Below are positions 26,242-36,027 of a stretch of 36,027 bases of DNA, one piece after another. The notes under the pieces were generated by a model that was not told where the DNA came from, ran no database searches, and saw only the letters and a list, made by a program, of their open reading frames with translations. Made by a program: the position numbers and the translations under genes. Each line of letters starts with the position of its first letter. Within the stretch, counting starts at the first letter, position 1. This DNA comes from Vicinamibacteria bacterium (GTDB lineage Bacteria; Acidobacteriota; Vicinamibacteria; Fen-336), in the NCBI GenBank assembly GCA_023701125.1, contig JAMPXO010000046.1:1-36027 (forward strand), given 5' to 3'.

Positions 26242-28625
26242 TTCGGCCAGGCGTCCACCTGGGCATAGTAGTCGGCGGCGACCAGGATCTCGCGCGGTCG
26301 GGAGCCGTCGGCGGGGCCGATGATGCCGTCGCGCTCCATGATGTCGATCAGCCGGCCCGCGCGCGAGAAGCCGATCCGGAAGCGGCGCTGCAGCATCGAG
26401 GTCGAAGCCTGGCCGGACGAGACGACGAAGCGGACCGCCTCGTCGAACAGCTCGTCGCGGTCGTCCGGCTCCAGCGCCTCGGCCGTCTTCTCGGGCTTGC
26501 CGACCGTCTCGTCGAAGATCGGGGCGCCGGTCTGCCGCAGGTGCTCCGTGACGCGGGCGATCTCGTGCTCGGACACGTACGCGCCGTGGACGCGCAGCAG
26601 CCGTGCGCTGCCCGGCGGCAGGAACAGCATGTCGCCCTTGCCCAGCAACTGCTCGGCGCCGATCGAGTCGAGGATCGTGCGGCTGTCGACGCGGGCGGAG
26701 ACGCGGAACGAGATGCGCGACGGGAAGTTGGCCTTGATCAGGCCGGTGATGACGTCGACCGACGGCCGCTGCGTCGCCAGGATCAGGTGGATGCCGACCG
26801 CGCGCGCCATCTGGGCGAGGCGGGTGATCGCCTCCTCGACCTCGTTGGAGCTGACCATCATCAGGTCGGCCAGCTCGTCGATCACGATCACGATGTAGTG
26901 GAGCGGCTTCAGCTCCTCGCCGGGCTGGGCCTGGGCGTCCTGGGCTCGGATGATCTGGTTGAACTGCTGGATGTTGCGCACGCCCTGGGCGGCCAGCCGG
27001 CGGATCCGCTTCTCCATCTCGCCGACCGCCCACTTGAGCACGTTGGCGGCCATCTTCGGGTCGGTCACGACCGGGGCCAGCAGGTGCGGGATGTTCTCGT
27101 AGACGCCGAGTTCCAGCCGCTTGGGGTCGATCAGGATCAGCCGGACTTCGTCGGGCGAAGCCTTGAACAGGATGCTGGAGATGATGCAGTTGAGGCCGAC
27201 GCTCTTGCCGGTGCCGGTGGCGCCCGCGATCAGCAGGTGGGGCATGGTGGCGAGGTCGGTCACGTAGGTGTCGCCGCTGACGGTCTTGCCGAGGGCCAGG
27301 GTCAGCGGCGAGTGCGAGCGGCGGAAGGCGTCGGACTCCAGGATCTCGCGCAGCGAGATCGTCTCCCGCACCTCGTTCGGGATCTCGATCCCGACCGAGC
27401 TCTTGCCGCTCATCCGGTCGATGCGGATCGACTCGGCCTCCAGGCCCAGCGCCAGGTCGTCCGCGAGGCCGACGATCTTCGAGTACTTCACGCCCGCGTC
27501 GGGCTTGAACTCGTAGGTCGTGACGACCGGGCCGGGGTGGATCTCCGCCACCTGGCCCATCACGCCGAACTCGCCGCTCTTCGCCTGCAGGATACGGGCG
27601 CGCTCGAACAGCCGCTGCTTGTCCTGGCCCGCGCCGGGCTTCGGTTCGTCGAGCAGGCTGGTCGGCGGCAGGCCGCCGGGCACCGGCGCGGGCTGCGCAC
27701 CGGGCGCCGTGGGCACGGTGATCGTGGCCTTCGAGCGGCGCTTGCGGGCGGCCGGCTCCGCCGGGGTCGGCTCGGGCGTGAAGCTGAGCGCCTTCTGTTG
27801 CGGCGCTCGCGGCTCCTCGCGCAGGGCCTCCGCATCGAGGTCGAGGTCCAGCCCCGCCTCTTCGAACTCGTCGCCCCCGGCCTCGGCGTCCCCGTTGGCG
27901 CCGCGGGCGACCCGCCGCACGCGCGGCACGGTCAGGCCCTCGGCGCCCGGCTCCTTCTCGCGCTCCTTCTGCAGGTGCTTGCGCACGACCTCGGCTCGCA
28001 GCTTCTCCTTGCGGCGCGCCTCGCGGTAGTGGGCCCAGGCGGTGACGATCGCGGCCGCGCGGCTGGCGGCATGACCCCAGATCGTGTGCAGCATCGAGGA
28101 GAACGAGAACTGGGTGGCCAGGATCACCGACACGATCAGCGTCGTGCAGACGACGATGAAGGCCCCGGTGCGGCCGAAGGACGAGACCAGCAGGTCGCGT
28201 AGCAACTCGCCCGCGGCTCCGCCCGCGCCGACCTCGTAGCCCTCCATCACGACGTGGGCGACGGTCAGCGCCAGCAGGGCCGTCAGCGACAGCAGCAGCA
28301 GGGCGAGGCCCGTCAGCTTGGTGTACGGCGCGTCCACGGGCCGGCACCAGAACAGCTTCCAGCCGAACACGGCGAGCGCGATCGGCATCACCAGCGCGGC
28401 GATGCCGAAGAGCTGGCCGAGGAACAGCTCGGCCAGGAAGGCGCCGAAGGGACCGATGAAGTTGCGCACCACGGCGCCCTGCTCGCCGGACTTGAACCAG
28501 AAGGCAGGGTCGCGCGGGTCGTAGGTCGCCAGGCTGATCAGCAGCATCAGCGCCAGCGCGAACGACAGCAGGCCGAAGAACTCGGCGACGCGGGTGGCGC
28601 GGGTGGCGGGGACGGGGGAGGGCAC
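26238..28625 (-). CDS. ftsK: DNA translocase FtsK/SpoIIIE, 795 aa
   Basis: FtsK pumps chromosomal DNA through the closing septum and helps resolve chromosome dimers. The N-terminal region has four to five hydrophobic segments within the first 170 residues. A charged linker shorter than that of E. coli FtsK follows, then the motor: Walker [10 protein letters not shown] (about 467-475) and Walker [14 protein letters not shown]. The C-terminal winged-helix gamma domain ([18 protein letters not shown]) recognises KOPS-like sequences. All expected parts are present. GTG 28625 is 1 nt after the RNase J stop, and the stop overlaps the amidase start. The operon joins chromosome segregation to septal wall cleavage. 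Confidence 0.95.
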   Translation of the reverse strand: MPSPVPATRATRVAEFFGLLSFALALMLLISLATYDPRDPAFWFKSGEQGAVVRNFIGPFGAFLAELFLGQLFGIAALVMPIALAVFGWKLFWCRPVDAPYTKLTGLALLLLSLTALLALTVAHVVMEGYEVGAGGAAGELLRDLLVSSFGRTGAFIVVCTTLIVSVILATQFSFSSMLHTIWGHAASRAAAIVTAWAHYREARRKEKLRAEVVRKHLQKEREKEPGAEGLTVPRVRRVARGANGDAEAGGDEFEEAGLDLDLDAEALREEPRAPQQKALSFTPEPTPAEPAARKRRSKATITVPTAPGAQPAPVPGGLPPTSLLDEPKPGAGQDKQRLFERARILQAKSGEFGVMGQVAEIHPGPVVTTYEFKPDAGVKYSKIVGLADDLALGLEAESIRIDRMSGKSSVGIEIPNEVRETISLREILESDAFRRSHSPLTLALGKTVSGDTYVTDLATMPHLLIAGATGTGKSVGLNCIISSILFKASPDEVRLILIDPKRLELGVYENIPHLLAPVVTDPKMAANVLKWAVGEMEKRIRRLAAQGVRNIQQFNQIIRAQDAQAQPGEELKPLHYIVIVIDELADLMMVSSNEVEEAITRLAQMARAVGIHLILATQRPSVDVITGLIKANFPSRISFRVSARVDSRTILDSIGAEQLLGKGDMLFLPPGSARLLRVHGAYVSEHEIARVTEHLRQTGAPIFDETVGKPEKTAEALEPDDRDELFDEAVRFVVSSGQASTSMLQRRFRIGFSRAGRLIDIMERDGIIGPADGSRPREILVAADYYAQVDAWPK

Positions 28626-28626
28626 G

Positions 28627-30336
28627 CTAGATCTCCATCACCACGGGAATGACCATCGGCCGGCGCTGGGTGCGCCGCCGGAAGAAACGTCTCATCTCCA
28701 GCCGCAGCCGCTCGCGGACCAGGGCCGGGTCGCCGCGTTCGTCCGCGGCGTAGGCGTCGACCGCCGAGATCAGCGCGCGGCCTGCCTCCTCGAGCAGCTC
28801 GGGCCGCTGGTCGCCGTCGACGAAGCCGCGGGTCACGATCTGGGGCAGGCCGCAGGCGCGGCCGGTGCCGCGTTCGATGACGACGATCGGGACCACGATG
28901 CCGTCCGCGGCCAGCGCCCGGCGGTCGCGCATCACGATGTCTTCGACCTCGTCGCCGCTCGCGCGGTCGAGCGGGACGCGGCCGGCCTCGACCCGGCCCG
29001 TGCGCCGCGCGCCCGCGGCCGACAACGACAGCACCTCGCCGTCTTCGATCACCTGCACGCGCTCGGGGCCGAGGCCCGCCTCGGCCGCCAGCCGCGCGTG
29101 CTGGACCAGCATCCGGTACTCGCCGTGGACGGGGATCAGGAAGCGCGGGCGCACCAGCCGCAGCAGTTCCACGGCGTCTTCGCGAGCGCCGTGGCCGGAA
29201 ACGTGGACGCGGGCCGTGCCGGGGTGGATCACGTCGCAGCCCGTCCGCAGCAGGTTCGAGATCAGGCGCGAGACGGAGCGCTCGTTGCCGGGGATCGCCC
29301 GCGCGGACATCACGACGGTGTCGCCGGGGCCGACGCCGATCTCGGGGTGCTCGCCGCGGGCGATCGCCGCCAGCGCGGAGAGCGGCTCGCCCTGCGAGCC
29401 CGACACGAACAGGCACAGCTTCGAGGGGTCGGCGTCGGCGACCGCGTACAGCGGAACCACGTCGCCGTCGGGCACGCGCAGGGCGCCCAGTTCGCGGGCG
29501 ACGTCGGCGTTGTCGGCCATCCGGCGACCGACGAAGCCGACCCGCCGGCCCTGCTGGCGGGCCAGGTCCGTGACCCGCTGGATGCGCGGGACCGAGGTCG
29601 CGAAGCAGGACACGAGCAGCTTGCCGCGGGTGCGGGCGAGGGCTTCCTCGAAGGCCGGGACGACCGCGCTCTCGCCTGGCGTGGTGCCCTGGACTTCCGC
29701 GTTGGTGCTGTCCGACAGCAGCGCCAGCACGCCGCGGTCGCCCCATTCGGCGAGCGACTCGACGTCGGTGCGCTGGTCGTACGGCTCGTCCTGGCCGAGC
29801 TTGAAATCGCCCGACACCATCACGGTCCCCGCGGGCGTCTCGATCGCCAGCGCCAGCGAGTCGATCACGCTGTGCGCGACCTGGATCGGGTGGATGCGGA
29901 ACGGGCCCAACTCGACGGGCGTACCGGGCACCAGCGTGCGCAGGTCCGCGCCCGTGACGCCGCGATCGCGCAGCCGCCGGCGCGCGAAGCCGAGCGTCAG
30001 CCGCGAGCCGTAGACCGGGGCGGGGCAGGCCTGCAGTGCGAAGGCCAGCGAGCCGATGTGGTCCTCGTGACCGTGGGTCAGCAGCATCCCGTGCAGGGTC
30101 CCGGGGGTCTGCAGGTAGGCGTAGTCCGGGACGATGCAGTCGACCCCGGGCTGGTCGGCGTTTGCGAAGAGGATGCCAGCGTCGATCAGGAGGCGGTGAT
30201 CGGACCACTCCATCACCATTGCGTTCAGGCCGAATTCGCCCAGCCCGCCGAGCGGGATCAGCCGCAGGGCGTCAGTCGCGTGGTCCAAGGGCGGAAAAAA
30301 GCCTCGCAAACTCCACAACGGATAGCGTTTCCGCAC
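28627..30336 (-). CDS. rnj: ribonuclease J, 569 aa
   Basis: RNase J is a metallo-beta-lactamase/beta-CASP endo- and 5'-exoribonuclease central to mRNA decay and rRNA processing. The N-terminal core begins LRLIPLGGLGEFGLN. The zinc motif is THGHEDHIGS (about 86-95), and SGDFKLGQ and the beta-CASP and C-terminal oligomerisation regions follow. The length matches the family (about 555). GTG 30336 has a GAGGG Shine-Dalgarno 8 nt upstream but overlaps the end of rsmA by 65 nt. The alternative is TTG 30288, with a 17-nt overlap and no good Shine-Dalgarno. The family N-terminus starts near the second site, so the extra 16 residues are uncertain. The position between rsmA and ftsK is typical operon packing. 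Confidence 0.93.
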   Translation of the reverse strand: MRKRYPLWSLRGFFPPLDHATDALRLIPLGGLGEFGLNAMVMEWSDHRLLIDAGILFANADQPGVDCIVPDYAYLQTPGTLHGMLLTHGHEDHIGSLAFALQACPAPVYGSRLTLGFARRRLRDRGVTGADLRTLVPGTPVELGPFRIHPIQVAHSVIDSLALAIETPAGTVMVSGDFKLGQDEPYDQRTDVESLAEWGDRGVLALLSDSTNAEVQGTTPGESAVVPAFEEALARTRGKLLVSCFATSVPRIQRVTDLARQQGRRVGFVGRRMADNADVARELGALRVPDGDVVPLYAVADADPSKLCLFVSGSQGEPLSALAAIARGEHPEIGVGPGDTVVMSARAIPGNERSVSRLISNLLRTGCDVIHPGTARVHVSGHGAREDAVELLRLVRPRFLIPVHGEYRMLVQHARLAAEAGLGPERVQVIEDGEVLSLSAAGARRTGRVEAGRVPLDRASGDEVEDIVMRDRRALAADGIVVPIVVIERGTGRACGLPQIVTRGFVDGDQRPELLEEAGRALISAVDAYAADERGDPALVRERLRLEMRRFFRRRTQRRPMVIPVVMEI

Positions 30337-31039
30337 GGCGGCTGCCCTCGATGTTGAGCAACCTCAAGTAATGCTTGAGGTGAGGATAGCTATCTTGCAG
30401 ATTGTTTTCAAGAGTTCTTCGCCGCTGGTGGAACGCCAACTGCACGAATTTCTCGAATCCGGCCGTGTCGGCCAGGGGTTCCCGGGGGGCCGGGAGGAGG
30501 CGCGCCCGCAAGACGGCCGAATCGACCTTGGGCGGCGGCTCGAAGGCCCCCGGCGGGAACCGTAGCGGGATGTCCAGGTCGGCCCACAATCCCCAGAGCA
30601 CGGACAGGATGCCGTACGCCTTGTGGCCCGGCGGCGAGGCGATCCGGGAGGCGACCTCGTCCTGCAGCATCACGTGGACGTCCATCACCACGTCGCGCAG
30701 GTCCAGGAAGCGGCGCAGCAGCGGGCTCGAGATGTAGTAGGGCAGGTTGCCGACCAGGCGGACCCCGGGCACGGTCAGCGGCCGCAGGTCGATCGCCAGC
30801 GCGTCGCCGCGGACCAGCCGGACGTTGGCCGGCAGCCGCGGCTCGAGGCGGGCGGCGAGGCCGGCGTCCAGCTCGACCGCGGTCAGGCTCGCGACGTGCG
30901 GCGCGAGTTCCAGGGTCAGCGCGCCGGCCCCGGGCCCGATCTCCAGGAAGTGCTGATCCCGGCGCGGGGCGATGACGTGGACGAGCCGCTCGACGGAAGC
31001 GGGGCGGAGGAAGTGCTGACCGAGTTTGCGCGGCACCAT
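30272..31039 (-). CDS. rsmA: 16S rRNA (adenine 1518/1519-N6) dimethyltransferase RsmA (KsgA), 255 aa
   Basis: RsmA dimethylates two adjacent adenines in the 3' hairpin of 16S rRNA during late small-subunit assembly. The N-terminus, MVPRKLGQHFL, is the family signature. SAM-binding motif I is FLEIGPGAGALTLEL (about 31-45), the catalytic motif IV is NLPYYISSPLL (about 94-104), and the C-terminal domain carries FHQRRRTLENNL. The length is normal. ATG 31039 is only 21 bp from the divergent glgA start. It heads the minus-strand operon continuing into RNase J, ftsK and the amidase. Confidence 0.95.
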   Translation of the reverse strand: MVPRKLGQHFLRPASVERLVHVIAPRRDQHFLEIGPGAGALTLELAPHVASLTAVELDAGLAARLEPRLPANVRLVRGDALAIDLRPLTVPGVRLVGNLPYYISSPLLRRFLDLRDVVMDVHVMLQDEVASRIASPPGHKAYGILSVLWGLWADLDIPLRFPPGAFEPPPKVDSAVLRARLLPAPREPLADTAGFEKFVQLAFHQRRRTLENNLQDSYPHLKHYLRLLNIEGSRRAETLSVVEFARLFSALGPRD

Positions 31040-31052
31040 CGGAAGGTAACAT
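31025..31052 (+). promoter_or_regulatory. candidate promoter of glgA inside the rsmA 5' end
   Basis: TTTGCG (31025-31030), a 16-bp spacer and TAACAT (31047-31052) lie before the glgA ATG at 31061. Only 8 nt separate the -10 from the ATG, which again implies a leaderless start. The -35 is inside the rsmA coding sequence, so the two divergent promoters must overlap. Confidence 0.35.
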
Positions 31053-31060
31053 CCCGCGCC

Positions 31061-32518
31061 ATGCGCGAACGCCTCCACATCGCTTTCGTGGTTTCCGAGA
31101 TGGTGCCGTGGGTCAAGACCGGCGGCCTGGCCGACGTCGCGGCCGCGCTGCCCAAGGCGCTGGCGAAGCTCGGCCACAAGGTCACGGTGTTCGTGCCGCG
31201 CTACGGGACGATCCCCTTTCCGGCGGGCGAGTTCCTCGGGTCCGTCCACGTCCCGGTCGACGACGTCCGACGCAGCGCCGGCTACTACCACGCCTCGCCG
31301 CACCCGGGCGTGCACGTCGTGTTCGTCGAGCAGCCGACGTTCTACGACCGGCCCTGGCCCTACGGCCGCGGCAACGAGGACTACGGCGACAACCGCTTCC
31401 GTTTCGCGTTCCTGGCCCGGGCCGCGGTCGAGTACTTCCGCAGCCGTGGCGAGCGCCCGGACGTGTTCCACGCCCACGACTGGCAGGCCGGGCTGGTGCC
31501 CGTCTACCTGAAGGCGTTCTACTGGGACGACCCCACGCTGTACCGGATGCCGAGCGTGTTCACGATCCACAACATGGCGTACCAGGGCAACTTCAACTGG
31601 GAGTCGATCGACGCGCTCGGGCTGCCGCGGCACCTCGGCACGCCCGACGGCCTCGAGTACCACGGCGGCATCAGCTACCTGAAGGCGGGCATCCTGTACT
31701 CCGAGGCGGTGACCACCGTGTCGCCCACGTACGCGGCGGAGATCCAGGGCGCGGCGCAGGGTTACGGGATGGAAGGCGCCGTGCGCGCCCGCGTCGCCGA
31801 CCTGCACGGCATCCTCAACGGCGTGGACTACGACGAGTGGGACCCGCGCAACGACCGCTTCATCGCCCGCCGCTACTCGGCGGACGACCTCGCGGGCAAG
31901 GCCGCCTGCAAGGCCGACCTGCTGCAGGCGTTCGGCCTGCCGGCCGAGCCGGACCTGCCGGTGGTCGGCGTGATCTCGCGGCTGGTGGCGCAGAAGGGCT
32001 TCGACATCGTCACCAGCGCGTGGTGGGACCTGCTCAACCGGCCGCTGCGGCTGGTCGTGCTGGGCACGGGCGAGCCCGCGGTGCAGGCGGGCTTCGCCGA
32101 GATGGCGCGGCGCGCGCCCGACCGGGTGGCCGTGCGCTTCGAGTACGACAACGCGCTGGCCCACAAGGTCGAAGCCGGCTCCGACCTGTTCCTGATGCCG
32201 TCGCGCTTCGAGCCGTGTGGCCTGACCCAGATGTACTCGCTGCGCTACGGCACGGTCCCGATCGTGCGCTCCACGGGCGGCCTGGTCGACACCGTCGAGC
32301 CGTGGGACGCGGTGCGCGGCGAAGGCACCGGCTTCCGCTTCGACCACGCGGACGGCACCGGGATGATGTGGGCGATCGACCGTGCGCTCGCCGAGTTTGC
32401 GGACCGCCCGTCGTGGGAGCGGCTGATGCGCAACGGCATGGCCCGCGACTTCTCGTGGGAGCGCTCCGCCCGGACCTACCTCGAGGTCTACGAGCGGGTC
32501 ATGGGGCAGGTCGGCTAG
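31061..32518 (+). CDS. glgA: glycogen synthase GlgA (ADP-glucose type), 485 aa
   Basis: A GT5 enzyme that extends alpha-1,4-glucan from ADP-glucose. The N-terminal KTGGLADVAAALPKAL holds the KxGG substrate loop. HAHDWQAGLVPVYLK and HNMAYQGNF are family landmarks. The C-terminal half has VISRLVAQKGFDIV and PSRFEPCGLTQMYSLRYGT, with the catalytic Glu-X7-Glu-type region followed by STGGLVDTV. Full length for the family. It is divergent from rsmA, and no other glycogen genes are in the window. It is a second carbon-storage gene near the lipid-granule cluster, though 7 kb away and not obviously co-regulated. Confidence 0.95.
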   Translation: MRERLHIAFVVSEMVPWVKTGGLADVAAALPKALAKLGHKVTVFVPRYGTIPFPAGEFLGSVHVPVDDVRRSAGYYHASPHPGVHVVFVEQPTFYDRPWPYGRGNEDYGDNRFRFAFLARAAVEYFRSRGERPDVFHAHDWQAGLVPVYLKAFYWDDPTLYRMPSVFTIHNMAYQGNFNWESIDALGLPRHLGTPDGLEYHGGISYLKAGILYSEAVTTVSPTYAAEIQGAAQGYGMEGAVRARVADLHGILNGVDYDEWDPRNDRFIARRYSADDLAGKAACKADLLQAFGLPAEPDLPVVGVISRLVAQKGFDIVTSAWWDLLNRPLRLVVLGTGEPAVQAGFAEMARRAPDRVAVRFEYDNALAHKVEAGSDLFLMPSRFEPCGLTQMYSLRYGTVPIVRSTGGLVDTVEPWDAVRGEGTGFRFDHADGTGMMWAIDRALAEFADRPSWERLMRNGMARDFSWERSARTYLEVYERVMGQVG

Positions 32519-32568
32519 TCGGAGCCCCTCGCCCCCAGAGCTTGTGTGCGTCGGACCCGGCGCCCCCG

Positions 32569-32574
32569 TATACT
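32569..32574 (+). promoter_or_regulatory. -10 box of the thioredoxin gene
   Basis: TATACT lies 25 nt before ATG 32600. A GGAGGT Shine-Dalgarno (from 32582) sits in the leader. No clear -35 is found. Confidence 0.4.
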
Positions 32575-32599
32575 GCGGCTCCGGAGGTCCTCAGGCGAC

Positions 32600-32926
32600 A
32601 TGGCGGCCAACATCGAGCAGGTCAACGACTCCACGTGGGAGAGCCAGGTTCTGCGCTCCCCGATCCCCGTTCTGGTCGACTTCTGGGCCGAGTGGTGCCA
32701 GCCGTGCATCCGCATGGTGCCGGACCTGGAGGCCGTGGCGGAGCAGTTCGCCGGGAAGCTGAAGGTCGCCAAGGTCGACGTCCAGCAGAACGAACGGGTG
32801 CCCGACCAGTACGCGGTGCAGAACCTGCCGACGCTGTTCGTGTTCAAGGGCGGCATGGTCGTCGAGCAGCGGATCGGCAAGCTCTCGAAGCAGGACCTGA
32901 TCAAACTCGTCCAGCCCTATTTGTAG
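32600..32926 (+). CDS. thioredoxin, 108 aa, with WCQPC active site
   Basis: Cytosolic thioredoxin-fold disulfide reductase. ATG 32600 gives the standard N-terminus MAANIEQVND. The active site is DFWAEWCQPC (about residues 27-36), and the cis-Pro loop is LPTLFVFKGG. The usual WCGPC has Gly replaced by Gln in the CxxC dipeptide, a change expected to alter redox potential or partner choice. The length is that of a typical thioredoxin. It follows glgA with its own promoter-like -10 and ends at a hairpin shared with the convergent ATPase gene. Confidence 0.92.
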   Translation: MAANIEQVNDSTWESQVLRSPIPVLVDFWAEWCQPCIRMVPDLEAVAEQFAGKLKVAKVDVQQNERVPDQYAVQNLPTLFVFKGGMVVEQRIGKLSKQDLIKLVQPYL

Positions 32927-32934
32927 ATGCTCGC

Positions 32935-32952
32935 GCCGGGCTGAAGCCCGGC
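32935..32952. terminator. perfect palindromic hairpin between convergent genes (REP-like)
   Basis: GCCGGGC (32935-32941) and GCCCGGC (32946-32952) pair perfectly around TGAA, between the thioredoxin stop and the ATPase stop. It can serve as a two-way terminator. The GGGCTGAAGCCC core resembles dispersed intergenic palindromes known in many GC-rich genomes, but only one copy was noticed here. Confidence 0.65.
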
Positions 32953-32957
32953 CCCCC

Positions 32958-34141
32958 TCAATCGATCTCCATCAGGGTGTCGCGGGGGCGTTGGCGGGCT
33001 GGGGCCTGCTCGGGCTCGGCCGTGGCCGGCACTTGGAGGGGAACCGCGGCGGGGCGAGCCGCGCGCGTGCGCTTCGGCGCCGTCGCCGCGGCCGGGACCG
33101 CGGGGAGCTCGAGCAGGCGAGCCGCCTGCAGTGCGCGGTCCGCGGCTGACGGCGTGCCGCCGCCGCCGTAGAGCAGCACCCACGTGCGCAGCAGCGGGTC
33201 GACGAAGTGGTAGCGCTTGCCTTCCATGCGCAGGACGTCCACGTCGAGGACCGCCGTCAGGTAGTCCTTGACGGCGCCCGGCGAGCGCTCGAGGCGGCGG
33301 AACAGGGCGGTCAGGTTGCAGCCCTCGTCGCGGGCCACCTCCCACAACACCGCCTTGGCCATGGCGTAGCTGCGGCTGCGCAGCAGCAGCGTCTCGTAGC
33401 TGGCCCGCAGCAGCCGCTCGAGCACCTCGCCCGGGGCCATCGCCTCGATCCAGGCGGTCTCCAGCGAATCGCCCGGTTCGACCGCGTCGAGCAGCGCGCG
33501 CAGCGCAGCCGGCCGCCCCGCCGACAGCGCGATCGCGGCTTCGGCCTGCACGCCGCGGACCGCGGCCTCGGAGCGAACGTCCTCCGCGGACAGCGTCGGC
33601 AGGTCGAGGGGGACCGCAGACCCGAACGTCCGGCCGGCCGCGGTGGGAAACGAGGTGGAGAGCACGGCGCGGGTGCCGCGCCGTGCAATGGCCTCCGCAA
33701 ACGCATCGGCCACGCCGCGCAGGCCCTCGAAGAACGAGAGCGAGCGGACCTCGGTGGGCTCGTCGAGCAGCAGCACCAGCGGGCGGCCGTCGGCTTCGCG
33801 CAGGCCCGCGAACGCCTCGAGCAGGGCCCGGACCGCGTCCGCTTCGCCCTCGCGCCCGCGGCGCAGGGCGCGGTCGATCGGGGCGAGCGCCGCGTCTCCG
33901 AGCCCGGCGGCGCGGGCCGCGTCGGCAGCCGAGCGGGCGAGGTGCAGCGGGGAAGCCGCTGCCGTGAACAGGTCGAGCGACCAGGCGGCGGCCCCGGAGC
34001 GCCGCAGGACGTCCGCCAGCTCGCGCAGCAGCGTCGTCTTGCCCGCGCCGGGGGGACCCGAGAGCAGGAGCGGCGGCCCGTCCAGGGCCTGCCGCGCGAT
34101 GTGCTCGGCGATCGCCGGCCGCGTGAACCGCGGCCCGTCCA

Positions 34142-34142
<1 letters not shown>
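32958..34142 (-). CDS. P-loop AAA/STAND-like ATPase with C-terminal winged helix, 394 aa
   Basis: The protein starts with a nucleotide-binding domain: Walker A SGPPGAGKTTLL (about 28-39) and Walker B LVLLLDEPTEV (about 121-131). A lid region and a helical segment with RASYETLLLRSRSYAMAKAV follow. Next is a winged-helix-like part with LTALFRRLERSPGAVKDYL and the motif YHFVDPLLRTWVLLY, typical of archaeal-type AAA ATPases and related STAND proteins (DUF234-like ends). A Pro/Ala/Arg-rich tail ends the protein. Its function is unknown. The ATG overlaps the hutU stop by one base (TGATG), so it is translated with hutU, an odd partner for a histidine-catabolic enzyme. Confidence 0.75.
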
Positions 34143-35814
<1,672 letters not shown>

Positions 35815-35818
<4 letters not shown>

Positions 35819-36027
35819 ATCAGCCACCTTTGGTTGTTCGTGGTGTCGTCGCGCGCCAGGTCATAGGCGGACTTGCCGCCGCGGATCAGGCGCAGGTTCT
35901 TGCGCAGCTTGTGCTCGCGCGGGACGCGCGGCGCTCGCAGCATCCGCTCGGCCTGGCCGATCAGCAGCAGCGCCACGATCATCAGGCCCAGCCAGATCGA
36001 CCACACCCGGATGTCGAGCGACCAGGC
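35815..36027 (-). CDS. small membrane protein, N-terminus at or beyond the window edge
   Basis: The frame is open to the right edge; a GTG at 36006 gives 63 residues, but seven more codons are open upstream. One hydrophobic helix ([16 protein letters not shown]) is followed by a basic, cytosolic tail ([20 protein letters not shown]) and an unusual NNQRWLM end. It may be the C-terminus of a larger membrane protein. The stop overlaps the hutU start as GTGA. I do not recognise the family. Confidence 0.5.

Overview
The window is GC-rich, densely packed bacterial chromosome. Gene content (RNase J next to an FtsK translocase, a lone DnaE2, a Tat-exported molybdenum hydroxylase, a BNR lipoprotein with a CDCCQT motif, a PhaR-like regulator with phasins, and DUF433 genes) would suit an Acidobacteriota- or Myxococcota-like organism. 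No rRNA, tRNA or other strong phylogenetic marker is present, so this is inference. Start codons are mixed ATG/GTG/TTG, and many neighbouring genes overlap by 4 nt (ATGA or GTGA).

Layout. 1-3542 is the accessory end: a left-truncated DDE transposase, a 5'-truncated DUF433 remnant, an uncharacterised small gene overlapping a second, intact DUF433 gene, then a 54-residue ORF coupled to a self-inhibited Fic protein. 3547-6776 holds a phased TCGCGAC repeat block and the error-prone polymerase gene dnaE2, without imuA or imuB beside it. 6827-11580 carries a DUF4333-like lipoprotein, a helical-repeat protein, a four-helix membrane protein, an M18 aminopeptidase and a GT4-like glycosyltransferase. 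11707-14315 is a two-subunit molybdenum hydroxylase (IorA/IorB-like). A membrane-anchored Ser/Thr kinase and a convergent sialidase-fold lipoprotein follow.

17207-23875 is the most interesting part. A plus-strand operon encodes a fatty acyl-CoA reductase-like protein, a phasin-like protein, an atypical SDR and an MGAT/DGAT-like acyltransferase. It faces a minus-strand set with a patatin lipase, a second phasin-like protein and a PhaR-type regulator. No PHA synthase is present in the window. I infer a neutral-lipid (wax ester or triacylglycerol) granule system run by PHA-type granule proteins. The regulator gene has a well-formed promoter flanked by two 12-bp direct repeats exactly 30 bp apart.

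23987-31039 (minus) is a housekeeping operon: rsmA, RNase J, ftsK, a TPR-AMIN-amidase and a 71-residue membrane protein. glgA is divergent from rsmA, and a thioredoxin gene follows glgA. The right end (minus) holds a small membrane protein cut by the window edge, hutU and a P-loop ATPase, chained by short overlaps.
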